Below the pieces are notes generated by a model. That model was not told where the DNA came from, made no database searches, and saw only the letters and a program-made list of their open reading frames with translations. Source: Siphonodentalium dalli (taxonomy: Eukaryota > Mollusca > Scaphopoda > Gadilida > Siphonodentaliidae). Taken from it: a stretch of DNA of 64,000 nt. Every line of letters starts with the position of its first letter. Position 1 is the stretch's first letter. The stretch lies in contig CP136061.1 of the NCBI GenBank assembly GCA_032622095.1, forward strand, positions 170,193,107-170,257,106, written 5' to 3'. The position numbers and the translations under genes were made by a program. This document shows, piece after piece, positions 39,614 to 53,400 of the stretch.

Positions 39614-40138
39614 TAGCCGATGAGCCCGACGTTGTCCGGGCTATTCAAAAACAAAATTTCAAGTCGATAGCTCTACCCGTTTCCGAGATCTGGTCTGCGC
39701 ATGCGCGAAGCTGGCGTCGCACGGGCTCGGCGACCCGATAAAATTCGTATCCGGGGCAAGATACATTCACATAGCAAATTTCAAGTCGATAGCTCCACCC
39801 GTTTCCGAGATCTCGTCTGCGCATGCGCGAAGCTGGTGTCGCACGGGCTCGGCGACCCGATAAAATTCGTATCCGGGGCAAGATACATTCACATAGCAAA
39901 TTTCAAGTCGATAGCTCCACCCGTTTCCGAGATCTCGTCTGCGCATGCGCGAAGCGGGCGCCGCACGGGCTCGCCAATACGACAACGTTCACCGCCTGGT
40001 CAAACTACACACACGTACCAAGTTTCGTCCCGATCGGTCGAGAATCGTAGATTTGTATAAATGACAGACAGACAGACAAACAAACAAACAAACAAACAAA
40101 CATACATACAGACAGAGGTCTTCAAAATATATATGAGA
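39614..40138 (+). repeat. Final TAGCCGATG module with three 122-bp submodules
   Basis: Same type as the cluster at 36606-38884, with three submodules. It ends in a long GACAGACA/AAACAAACAAAC tail and AAAATATATATGAGATA. It closes the module cluster. Confidence 0.8.
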
Positions 40139-41459
40139 TATAGCATCGTGTATTTATTTGTTTGGTAAATTGGAGTAAAATCGATAGCAAATGCCGCCAC
40201 CAGGTCTGAGTCTAAAGCTTGTCATAGGATTTGATCGTACGGGACTTGTACTAAATCCCAGCATCTCGCTAGCAAAATATCTTAGCTGGTTTTACTACAA
40301 GAAGACTTGGACTACACCTAAAATTGTGATTTAAAGAGATAATCCATCTATAAGTTGAGTTACTTGTTATTTGTGAGCTAGGGCTCAACTTCCTCTTTTA
40401 AATCGTTCACCTTAATGGTGAACTTATTTCACGATTGTGACACTTATCTAAACCAGTGTGGGTTATGCCTTATTTTATTAAATAATACTGACAAGGGAAT
40501 TAGATTTCTTCAGACATAGACCATTTTGTCCAACTGCACCCATATGATGGGAACACATGCAATCAGGCGTGGGCTCGTCGGCATCTGAATTGAATTATGT
40601 TCGTATATACACATATCCTATTTAATTTAATAATGCTGACAAGTACACGGGTTTTCTTTACACATACAGCTGTTTGGTGCAAGTAATGAGATGTATACTT
40701 GTGACATGTCATTAGGCGAGGGCCAGACGACCTCCGAATTGCCATGTCACCAGGTCTCACCTTCAACGTGAGAATCAGTTCTAACGGTAGCACGGTGGAA
40801 AATCGCGCGTACCACGGCGCTCTTGTATAAGTAAAGTTAACGACACACAAGTTCAGCGTAAAAGAACTAAAGGCGAGATTATTCAGATTAAAATATCAAA
40901 TGTATACCTCCACATTACTTACTATAATTGAGTAAGTGGCTTGTATTACATATTAATTTTAATTCCACAAGGCATTTTCAATAGAATATTCACCGACTAC
41001 TCAAAGCTAATTCAGAGTAATTCTGGGTGCTGAATTTTGGTATTCAGTTACTCAGAGATAAGTCAATATATTTCTTAACTCCCAAACCACATAACATGAC
41101 ATTATTATTATTTGGTGCCAAAATTTACCTACAAACAGTATATTTTGACCTGAAAATGCTTCAATGCATTTGCGATCAAATGCTAACAGAACTTTGGTTG
41201 GGTTCGCATCTGATTAAATATGTCCCAGTTCCGAATTTGTGCGAAGTTATTTGTCGAGTTGTAGCATCTGTACTGTCATGTCCGCTGGAGTATAATGGCT
41301 TATCTGAAACAGTAATTAGTAACAACAAATTTCACTATGATTATATCTGGTTAGAGAAGCGTCGATGTATGTACGGTTGGGACTATTGTAATCAATCAGT
41401 GGGATTGCGGTATTCGGCTCCAAAATTATCGGTGTTTCATTGACACATCACCCACGCAA
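40139..41459. other. Unrecognised core segment, 1.3 kb
   Basis: The only long stretch of the element that is neither satellite nor obvious dispersed repeat. It holds a decayed duplication of about 148 bp: AATAATACTGACAAG near 40481 against AATAATGCTGACAAG near 40629, and AGGCGTGGGCTCGTCGG near 40565 against AGGCGAGGGCCAGACGA near 40714. It also holds a hairpin GTTCACC-TTAAT-GGTGAAC near 40405. A 138-codon frame lies at 41027-41443. I identify no product. Confidence 0.55.
41027..41443 (+). CDS. Hypothetical 138-codon frame in the element core
   Basis: Longest non-repeat frame in the element apart from satellite by-products. It starts MLNFGIQLLRDKSIYF and ends next to the first monomer of the right array. 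It has several cysteines and aromatic residues but no motif that I recognise, and no clear membrane segment or signal peptide. The region is AT-rich and decayed-looking, so a chance frame is more likely than a gene. Confidence 0.12.
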   Translation: MLNFGIQLLRDKSIYFLTPKPHNMTLLLFGAKIYLQTVYFDLKMLQCICDQMLTELWLGSHLIKYVPVPNLCEVICRVVASVLSCPLEYNGLSETVISNNKFHYDYIWLEKRRCMYGWDYCNQSVGLRYSAPKLSVFH

Positions 41460-44400
41460 TGTCAAACATTAAGGTCTGGATATTGTCCCGTTTGGTCACA
41501 GTCCGTTTACTTGTGAGTTTAGTCAATATCCTCTCAAATTCGCCACCACCAGTCATGGGTTAAGGATCCGTAAGATTTAATTTATCGAAATATCGAGGGC
41601 GGTCGGTCCTTTTCTGGCTACAATGTGTCTGCTGGTAATAATGGTGCCATACATTAAGGTATGGATATTGTCAGTTTTGGTCACACAGACCGTTTACTTG
41701 TGAGTTTAGTCAATATCCTCTCAAATTCGCCACCACCAGGCATGGGTTAAGGATCCGTAAGATTTAATTTATCGAAATATCGAGGGCGGTCGGTCATTTT
41801 CTGGCTACAGGGTGTCTGCTGGTAATAATGATACCATACATTAAGGTATGGATATTGCAAGTGTTGGTCACAGACCGTTTACTTGTGAGTTTAGTCAATA
41901 TCCTCTCAAATTCGCCACCACCAGGCATGGGTTAAGGATCCGTAAGATTTAATTTTATAGAAATATCGAGGGTGGTCGGTCCTTTTCTGGCTACAGGGTG
42001 TCTGCTGGTTCAAATGATGCCATACATTAAGGTATGGATATTGTCAGTTTTGGTCACAGACCGTTTACTTGTGAGTTTAGTCAATATCCTCTCAAATTCG
42101 CCACCACCAATCATGGGTTAAGAGTCCGTAAGATTTAATTTACAGAAATATCGAGGGCGGTCGGTCCTTTTCTGGCTACAGGGTGTCTGCTGGTAATAAT
42201 GATGCCATACATTAAAGTATGGATATTGTCAGTTTTGGTCACAGACCGTTTACTTGTGAGTTTAGTCAATATCCTCTCAAATTCGCCACCACCAGGCATG
42301 GGTTAAGGATCCGTAAGATTTAATTTATCGAAATATCGAGGGCGGTCGGTCCTTTTCTGGCTACAGGGTGTCTGCTGGTAATAATGATGCCATAGATTAA
42401 GGTATGGATATTGTCAGTTTTGGTCACAGACCGTTTACTTGTGAGTTTAGTCAATATCCTCTCAAATTCGCCACCACCAGGCATGGGTTAAGGATCCGTA
42501 AGATTTAATTTATCGAAATATCGAGGGCGGTCGGTCCTTTTCTGGCAACATGGTGTCTGCTGGTAATAATGATACCATACATTAAGGTATGGATATTGCA
42601 AGTGTTGGTCACAGACCGTTTACTTGTGAGTTTAGTCAATATCCTCTCAAATTCGCCACCACCAGGCATGGGTTAAGGATCGGTAAGATTTAATTTTATA
42701 GAAATATCGAGGGCGGTCGGTCCTTTTCTGGATACAGGGTGTCTGCTGGTTCTAATGATGCCATACGTTAAGGTATGGATATTGTCAGTTTTGGTCACAG
42801 ACCGTTTACTTGTGAGATTAGTCAATATCCTCTCAAATTCGCCACCACCAGGCAAGGGTTAATAGTCCGTAAGATTTAATTTTATAGAAATATCGAGGGC
42901 GGTCGGTCCTTCTCTGGATACAGAGTGTCTGCTGGTAATAATGAAACCATACATTAAGGTGTGGATATTGCAAGTGTTGGTCACAGACCGTTTACTTGTG
43001 AGTTTAGTCAATATCCTCTCAAATTCGCCACCACCAGGCATGGGTTAAGAGTCCGTAAGATTTAATTTATCGAAATATCGAGGGCGGTCGGTCCTTTTCT
43101 GCCTACATGGTGTCTGCTGGTAATAATGATACCATACATTAAGGTATGGATATTGCAAGTGTTGGTCACAGACCGTTTACTTGTGAGTTTAGTCAATATC
43201 CTCTCAAATTCGCCACCACCAGGCATGGGTTAAAGATCCGTAAGATTTAATTTTATAGAAATATCGAGGGCGGTCGGTCCTTTTCTGGCTACAGGGTGTC
43301 TGCTGGTTCAAATGATGCCATACATTAAGGTATGGATATTGTCAGTTTTGGTCACAGACCGTTTACTTGTGAGTTTAGTCAATATCCTCTCAAATTCGCC
43401 ACCACCAGTCATGGGTTAAGAGTCCGTAAGATTTAATTTACAGAAATATCGAGGGCGGTCGGTCCTTTTCTGGCTACAGGGTGTCTGCTGGTAATAATGA
43501 TGCCATACATTAAAGTATGGATATTGTCAGTTTTGGTCACAGACCGTTTACTTGTGAGTTTAGTCAATATCCTCTCAAATTCGCCACCACCAGGCATGGG
43601 TTAAGGATCCGTAAGATTTAATTTATCGAAATATCGAGGGCGGTCGGTCCTTTTCTGGCTACAGGGTGTCTGCTGGTAATAATGATGCCATAGATTAAGG
43701 TATGGATATTGTCAGTTTTGGTCACAGACCGTTTACTTGTGAGTTTAGTCAATATCCTCTCAAATTCGCCACCACCAGGCATGGGTTAAGGATCCGTAAG
43801 ATTTAATTTATCGAAATATCGAGGGCGGTCGGTCCTTTTCTGGCAACATGGTGTCTGCTGGTAATAATGATACCATACATTAAGGTATGGATATTGCAAG
43901 TGTTGGTCACAGACCGTTTACTTGTGAGTTTAGTCAATATCCTCTCAAATTCGCCACCACCAGGCATGGGTTAAGGATCGGTAAGATTTAATTTTATAGA
44001 AATATCGAGGGCGGTCGGTCCTTTTCTGGATACAGGGTGTCTGCTGGTTCTAATGATGCCATACGTTAAGGTATGGATATTGTCAGTTTTGGTCACAGAC
44101 CGTTTACTTGTGAGATTAGTCAATATCCTCTCAAATTCGCCACCACCAGGCAAGGGTTAATAGTCCGTAAGATTTAATTTTATAGAAATATCGAGGGCGG
44201 TCGGTCCTTCTCTGGATACAGAGTGTCTGCTGGTAATAATGATACCATACATTAAGGTGTGGATATTGCAAGTGTTGGTCACAGACCGTTTACTTGTGAG
44301 TTTAGTCAATATCCTCTCAAATTTCGCCACCACCAGGCATGGGTTAAGAGTCCGTAAGATTTAATTTATCGAAATATCGAGGGCGGTCGGTCCTTTTCTG

Positions 44401-47400
44401 CCTACATGGTGTCTGCTGGTTCTAATGGTGCCATATATTGAGGTATGGATGTTGTCAGTTTTGGTCACAGACCGTTTACTTGTGAGTTTAGTCAATATCC
44501 TCTCAAATTCGCCACCACCAGGCATGGGTTAAGAGTCCGTAAGATTTAATTTTATAGAAATATCGAGGGCGGTCGATCCTTCTCTGGATACAGAGTGTCT
44601 GCTGGTAATAATGATACCATACATTAAGGTATGGATATTGCAAGTGTTGGTCACAGACCGTTTACTTGTGAGTTTAGTCAATATCCTCTCAAATTCGCCA
44701 CCACCAGGCATGGGTTAAGGATCCGTAAGATTTAATTTTATAGAAATATCGAGGGCGGTCGGTCCTTTTCTGGCTACAGGGTGTCTGCTGGTTCAAATGA
44801 TGCCATACATTAAGGTATGGATATTGTCAGTTTTGGTCACAGACCGTTTACTTGTGAGATTAGTCAATATCCTCTCAAATTCGCCACCACCAGTCATGGG
44901 TTAAGAGTCCGTAAGATTTAATTTATCGAAATATCGAGGGCGGTCGGACCTTTTCTGCCTACAGGGTGTCTGCTGGTTCTAATGATGCCATACATTAAGG
45001 TATGGATGTTGTGAGTTTTGGTCACAGACCGTTTACTTGTGAGTTTAGTCAATATCCTCTCAAATTCGCCACCACCAGGCATGGGTTAAGAGTCCGTAAG
45101 ATTTAATTTATCGAAATATCGAGGGCGGTCGGTCCTTTTCTGCCTACATGGTGTCTGCTGGTTCTAATGGTGCCATATATTGAGGTATGGATGTTGTCAG
45201 TTTTGGTCACAGACCGTTTACTTGTGATTTTAGTCAATATCCTCTCAAATTCGCCACCACCAGACATGGGTTAAGAGTCCGTAAGATTTAATTTATCAAA
45301 ATATCGTGGGCGGTCGGTCCTTTTCTGGCTACACGGTGTATGCTGGTTCTAATGATGCCATACGTTAAGGTATGGATATTGTCAGTTTTTGTCACAGAAC
45401 GTTTACTTGTGAGATTAGTCAATATACTCTCAAATTCGCCACCACCATGCAGGCATGGGTTAAGGATCCGTAAGGTTTAATTTATCGAAATATCGTGGGC
45501 GGTCGGTCCTTTTCTGGATACATGGTGTCTGCTGGTTCTAATGATGCCATATATTGAGGTATGGATGTTGTCAGTTTTGGTCACAGACCGTTTACTTGTG
45601 AGTTTAGTCAATATCCTCTCAAATTCGCCACCACCAGGCATGGGTTAAGAGTCCGTAAGATTTAATTTATCGAAATATCGAGGGCGGTCGGTCATTTTCT
45701 GGTTACAGGGTGTCTGCTGGTTCTAATGATGCCATACATTAAGGTATGGATATTTTCAGTTTTGGTCACAGACCGTTTACTTGTGAGTTTAGTCAATATC
45801 CTCTCAAATTCGCCACCACCAGTCATGGGTTAAGAGTCCGTAAGATTTAATTTATCGAAATATCGAGGGCGGTCGGACCTTTTCTGCCTACAGGGTGTCT
45901 GCTGGTTCTAATGATGCCATACATTAAGGTATGGATGTTGTGAGTTTTGGTCACAGACCGTTTACTTGTGAGTTTAGTCAATATCCTCTCAAATTCGCCA
46001 CCACCAGTCATGGGTTAAGAGTCCGTAAGATTTAATTTATCGAAATATCGAGGGCGGTCGGTCCTTTTCTGCCTACAGGGTGTCTGCTGGTTCTAATGGT
46101 GACATATACTGAGGTATGGATGTTGTGAGTTTGGGTGACAGACCGTTTACTTGTGAGTTTAGTCAATATCCTCTCAAATTCGCCACCACCAGGCATGGGT
46201 TAAGGATCCGTAAGATTTAATTTATCGAAATATCGAGGGCGGTCGGTCCTTTTCTGGCAACATGGTGTCTGCTGGTAATAATGATACCATACATTAAGGT
46301 ATGGATATTGCAAGTGTTGGTCACAGACCGTTTACTTGTGAGTTTAGTCAATATCCTCTCAAATTCGCCACCACCAGGCATGGGTTAAGGATCGGTAAGA
46401 TTTAATTTTATAGAAATATCGAGGGCGGTCGGTCCTTTTCTGGATACAGGGTGTCTGCTGGTTCTAATGATGCCATACGTTAAGGTATGGATATTGTCAG
46501 TTTTGGTCATAGACCGTTTACTTGTGAGATTAGTCAATATCCTCTCAAATTCGCCACCACCAGGCAAGGGTTAATAGTCCGTAAGATTTAATTTTATAGA
46601 AATATCGAGGGCGGTCGGTCATTCTCTGGATACAGAGTGTCTGCTGATAATAATGATACCATACATTAAGGTATGGATATTGCAAGTGTTGGTCACAGAC
46701 CGTTTACTTGTGAGTTTAGTCAATATCCTCTCAAATTCGCCACCACCAGGCATGGGTTAAGAGTCCGTAAGATTTAATTTATCGAAATATCGAGGGCGGT
46801 CGGTCCTTTTCTGCCTACATGGTGTCTGCTGGTTCTAATGGTGCCATATATTGAGGTATGGATGTTGTCAGTTTTGGTCACAGACCGTTTACTTGTGAGT
46901 TTAGTCAATATCCTCTCAAATTCGCCACCACCAGTCATGGGTTAAGAGTCCGTAAGATTTAATTTATCGAAATATCGAGGGCGGTCGGACCTTTTCTGCC
47001 TACAGGGTGTCTGCTGGTTCTAATGATGCCATACATTAAGGTATGGATGTTGTGAGTTTTGGTCACAGACCGTTTACTTGTGAGTTTAGTCAATATCCTC
47101 TCAAATTCGCCACCACCAGTCATGGGTTAAGAGTCCGTAAGATTTAATTTATCGAAATATCGAGGGCGGTCGGTCCTTTTCTGCCTACAGGGTGTCTGCT
47201 GGTTCTAATGGTGACATATACTGAGGTATGGATGTTGTGAGTTTGGGTGACAGACCGTTTACTTGTGAGTTTAGTCAATATCCTCTCAAATTCGCCACCA
47301 CCAGGCATGGGTTAAGGATCCGTAAGATTTAATTTATCGAAATATCGAGGGCGGTCGGTCCTTTTCTGGCAACATGGTGTCTGCTGGTAATAATGATACC

Positions 47401-50400
47401 ATACATTAAGGTATGGATATTGCAAGTGTTGGTCACAGACCGTTTACTTGTGAGTTTAGTCAATATCCTCTCAAATTCGCCACCACCAGGCATGGGTTAA
47501 GGATCGGTAAGATTTAATTTTATAGAAATATCGAGGGCGGTCGGTCCTTTTCTGGATACAGGGTGTCTGCTGGTTCTAATGATGCCATACGTTAAGGTAT
47601 GGATATTGTCAGTTTTGGTCATAGACCGTTTACTTGTGAGATTAGTCAATATCCTCTCAAATTCGCCACCACCAGGCAAGGGTTAATAGTCCGTAAGATT
47701 TAATTTTATAGAAATATCGAGGGCGGTCGGTCATTCTCTGGATACAGAGTGTCTGCTGATAATAATGATACCATACATTAAGGTATGGATATTGCAAGTG
47801 TTGGTCACAGACCGTTTACTTGTGAGTTTAGTCAATATCCTCTCAAATTCGCCACCACCAGGCATGGGTTAAGAGTCCGTAAGATTTAATTTATCGAAAT
47901 ATCGAGGGCGGTCGGTCCTTTTCTGCCTACATGGTGTCTGCTGGTTCTAATGGTGCCATATATTGAGGTATGGGTGTTGTCAGTTTTGTTCACAGACCGT
48001 TTACTTGTGAGTTTAGTCAATATCCTCTCAAATTCGCCACCACCAGGCATGGGTTAAGAGTCCGTAAGATTTAATTTATCGAAATATCGAGGGCGGTCGG
48101 TCCTTTTCTGGCTACAGGGTGTCTGCGGGTTCTAATGATGCCATACATTAAGGTATGGGTGTTGTGAGTTTTGGTCACAGACCGTTTACTTGTGATTTTA
48201 GTCAATATCCTCTCAAATTCGCCACCACCAGACATGGGTTAAGAGTCCGTAAGATTTAATTTATCGAAATATCGAGGGCGGTCGGTCCTTTTCTGGCTAC
48301 ACGGTGTATGCTGGTTCTAATGATGCCATACGTTAAGGTATGGATATTGTCAGTTTTTGTCACAGAACGTTTACTTGTGAGATTAGTCAATATACTCTCA
48401 AATTCGCCACCACCATGCAGGCATGGGTTAAGGATCCGTAAGATTTAATTTATCGAAATATCGTGGGCGGTCGGTCCTTTTCTGGCTACATGGTGTCTGC
48501 TGGTTCTAATGATGCCATATATTGAGGTATGGATGTTGTCAGTTTTGGTCACAGACCGTTTACTTGTGAGTTTAGTCAATATCCTCTCAAATTCGCCACC
48601 ACCAGGCATGGGTTAAGAGTCCGTAAGATTTAATTTATCGAAATATCGAGGGCGGTCGGTCATTTTCTGGTTACAGGGTGTCTGCTGGTTCTAATGATGC
48701 CATACATTAAGGTATGGATATTTTCAGTTTTGGTCACAGACCGTTTACTTGTGAGTTTAGTCAATATCCTCTCAAATTCGCCACCACCAGGCATGGGTTA
48801 AGGATCCGTAAGATTTCATATATCGAAATATCGAGGGCGGTCGGTCCTTTTCTGGCTACAGGGTGTCTGCTGGTTCTAATGATGCCATACATTAAGGTGT
48901 GGATATTGTCAGTTTTGGTCACAGACCGTTTACTTGTGAGTTTAGTCAATATCCTCTCAAATTCGCCACCACCAGTCATGGGTTAAGAGTCCGTAAGATT
49001 TAATTTATCGAAATATCGAGGGCGGTCGGTCCTTTTCTGCCTACATGGGTGTCTGCTGGTTCTAATGGTGACATATACTGAGGTATGGATGTTGTGAGTT
49101 TGGGTCACAGACCGTTTACTTGTGAGTTTAGTCGATATCCTCTCAAATTCGCCACCACCAGGCATGGGTTAAGGATCCGTAAGATTTAATTTATCGAAAT
49201 ATCGAGGGCGGTCGGTCATTTTCTGGTTACAGGGTGTCTTCTGGTTCTAATGATGCCATACATTAAGGTATGGATATTGCAAGTGTTGGTCACAGACCGT
49301 TTACTTGTGAGTTTAGTCAATATCCTCTCAAATTCGCCACCACCAGGCATGGGTTAAGAGTCCGTAAGATTTAATTTATCGAAATATCGAGGGCGGTCGG
49401 TCCTTTTCTGCCTACATGGTGTCTGCTGGTTCTAATGATACCATACATTGAGGTATGGATGTTGTCAGTTTTGGTCACAGACCGTTTACTTGTGAGTTTA
49501 GTCAATATCCTCTCAAATTCGCCACCACCAGGCATGGGTTAAGAGTCCGTAAGATTTAATTTATCGAAATATCGAGGGCGGTCGGTCCTTTTCTGGCTAC
49601 AGGGTGTCTGCGGGTTCTAATGATGCCATACATTAAGGTATGGGTGTTGTGAGTTTTGGTCACAGACCGTTTACTTGTGATTTTAGTCAATATCCTCTCA
49701 AATTCGCCACCACCAGACATGGGTTAAGAGTCCGTAAGATTTAATTTATCGAAATATCGAGGGCGGTCGGTCCTTTTCTGGCTACACGGTGTATGCTGGT
49801 TCTAATGATGCCATACGTTAAGGTATGGATATTGTCAGTTTTTGTCACAGAACGTTTACTTGTGAGATTAGTCAATATACTCTCAAATTCGCCACCACCA
49901 TGCAGGCATGGGTTAAGGATCCGTAAGATTTAAGTTATCGAAATATCGTGGGCGGTCGGTCCTTTTCTGGCTACATGGTGTCTGCTGGTTCTAATGATGC
50001 CATATATTGAGGTATGGATGTTGTCAGTTTTGGTCACAGACCGTTTACTTGTGAGTTTAGTCAATATCCTCTCAAATTCGCCACCACCAGGCATGGGTTA
50101 AGAGTCCGTAAGATTTAATTTATCGAAATATCGAGGGCGGTCGGTCCTTTTCTGGCTACAGGGTGTCTGCGGGTTCTAATGATGCCATACATTAAGGTAT
50201 GGGTGTTGTGAGTTTTGGTCACAGACCGTTTACTTGTGATTTTAGTCAATATCCTCTCAAATTCGCCACCACCAGACATGGGTTAAGAGTCCGTAAGATT
50301 TAATTTATCGAAATATCGAGGGCGGTCGGTCCTTTTCTGGCTACACGGTGTATGCTGGTTCTAATGATGCCATACGTTAAGGTATGGATATTGTCAGTTT

Positions 50401-53400
50401 TTGTCACAGAACGTTTACTTGTTAGATTAGTCAATATACTCTCAAATTCGCCACCACCATGCAGGCATGGGTTAAGGATCCGTAAGATTTAATTTATCGA
50501 AATATCGTGGGCGGTCGGTCCTTTTCTGGCTACATGGTGTCTGCTGGTTCTAATGATGCCATATATTGAGGTATGGATGTTGTCAGTTTTGGTCACAGAC
50601 CGTTTACTTGTGAGTTTAGTCAATATCCTCTCAAATTCGCCACCACCAGGCATGGGTTAAGAGTCCGTAATATTTAATTTATCGAAATATCGAGGGCGGT
50701 CGGTCATTTTCTGGTTACAGGGTGTCTGCTGGTTCTAATGATGCCATACATTAAGGTATGGATATTTTCAGTTTTGGTCACAGACCGTTTACTTGTGAGT
50801 TTAGTCAATATCCTCTCAAATTCGCCACCACCAGGCATGGGTTAAGGATCCGTAAGATTTCATTTATCGAAATATCGAGGGCGGTCGGTCCTTTTCTGGC
50901 TACAGGGTGTCTGCTGGTTCTAATGATGCCATACATTAAGGTATGGATATTTTCAGTTTTGGTCACAGACCGTTTACTTGTGAGTTTAGTCAATATCCTC
51001 TCAAATTCGCCACCACCAGGCATGGGTTAAGGATCCGTAAGATTTCATTTATCGAAATATCGTGGGCGGTCGGTCCTTTTCTGGCTACATGGTGTCTGCT
51101 GGTTCTAATGATGCCATATATTGAGGTATGGATGTTGTCAGTTTTGGTCACAGACCGTTTACTTGTGAGTTTAGTCAATATCCTCTCAAATTCGCCACCA
51201 CCAGGCATGGGTTAAGAGTCCGTAAGATTTAATTTATCGAAATATCGAGGGCGGTCGGTCATTTTCTGGTTACAGGGTGTCTGCTGGTTCTAATGATGCC
51301 ATACATTAAGGTATGGATATTTTCAGTTTTGGTCACAGACCGTTTACTTGTGAGTTTAGTCAATATCCTCTCAAATTCGCCACCACCAGGCATGGGTTAA
51401 GGATCCGTAAGATTTCATATATCGAAATATCGAGGGCGGTCGGTCCTTTTCTGGCTACAGGGTGTCTGCTGGTTCTAATGATGCCATACATTAAGGTGTG
51501 GATATTGTCAGTTTTGGTCACAGACCGTTTACTTGTGAGTTTAGTCAATATCCTCTCAAATTCGCCACCACCAGTCATGGGTTAAGAGTCCGTAAGATTT
51601 AATTTATCGAAATATCGAGGGCGGTCGGTCCTTTTCTGCCTACATGGGTGTCTGCTGGTTCTAATGGTGACATATACTGAGGTATGGATGTTGTGAGTTT
51701 GGGTCACAGACCGTTTACTTGTGAGTTTAGTCGATATCCTCTCAAATTCGCCACCACCAGGCATGGGTTAAGGATCCGTAAGATTTAATTTATCGAAATA
51801 TCGAGGGCGGTCGGTCATTTTCTGGTTACAGGGTGTCTTCTGGTTCTAATGATGCCATACATTAAGGTATGGATATTGCAAGTGTTGGTCACAGACCGTT
51901 TACTTGTGAGTTTAGTCAATATCCTCTCAAATTCGCCACCACCAGGCATGGGTTAAGAGTCCGTAAGATTTAATTTATCGAAATATCGAGGGCGGTCGGT
52001 CCTTTTCTGCCTACATGGTGTCTGCTGGTTCTAATGGTGCCATATATTGAGGTATGGATGTTGTCAGTTTTGGTCACAGACCGTTTACTTGTGAGTTTAG
52101 TCAATATCCTCTCAAATTCGCCACCACCAGGCATGGGTTAAGAGTCCGTAAGATTTAATTTATCGAAATATCGAGGGCGGTCGGTCCTTTTCTGGCTACA
52201 GGGTGTCTGCGGGTTCTAATGATGCCATACATTAAGGTATGGGTGTTGTGAGTTTTGGTCACAGACCGTTTACTTGTGATTTTAGTCAATATCCTCTCAA
52301 ATTCGCCACCACCAGACATGGGTTAAGAGTCCGTAAGATTTAATTTATCGAAATATCGAGGGCGGTCGGTCCTTTTCTGGCTACACGGTGTATGCTGGTT
52401 CTAATGATGCCATACGTTAAGGTATGGATATTGTCAGTTTTTGTCACAGAACGTTTACTTGTGAGATTAGTCAATATACTCTCAAATTCGCCACCACCAT
52501 GCAGGCATGGGTTAAGGATCCGTAAGATTTAAGTTATCGAAATATCGTGGGCGGTCGGTCCTTTTCTGGCTTCATGGTGTCTGCTGGTTCTAATGATGCC
52601 ATATATTGAGGTATGGATGTTGTCAGTTTTGGTCACAGACCGTTTACTTGTGAGTTTAGTCAATATCCTCTCAAATTCGCCACCACCAGGCATGGGTTAA
52701 GAGTCCGTAAGATTTAATTTATCGAAATATCGAGGGCGGTCGGTCCTTTTCTGGCTACAGGGTGTCTGCGGGTTCTAATGATGCCATACATTAAGGTATG
52801 GGTGTTGTGAGTTTTGGTCACAGACCGTTTACTTGTGATTTTAGTCAATATCCTCTCAAATTCGCCACCACCAGACATGGGTTAAGAGTCCGTAAGATTT
52901 AATTTATCGAAATATCGAGGGCGGTCGGTCCTTTTCTGGCTACACGGTGTATGCTGGTTCTAATGATGCCATACGTTAAGGTATGGATATTGTCAGTTTT
53001 TGTCACAGAACGTTTACTTGTTAGATTAGTCAATATACTCTCAAATTCGCCACCACCATGCAGGCATGGGTTAAGGATCCGTAAGATTTAATTTATCGAA
53101 ATATCGTGGGCGGTCGGTCCTTTTCTGGCTACATGGTGTCTGCTGGTTCTAATGATGCCATATATTGAGGTATGGATGTTGTCAGTTTTGGTCACAGACC
53201 GTTTACTTGTGAGTTTAGTCAATATCCTCTCAAATTCGCCACCACCAGGCATGGGTTAAGAGTCCGTAATATTTAATTTATCGAAATATCGAGGGCGGTC
53301 GGTCATTTTCTGGTTACAGGGTGTCTGCTGGTTCTAATGATGCCATACATTAAGGTATGGATATTTTCAGTTTTGGTCACAGACCGTTTACTTGTGAGTT

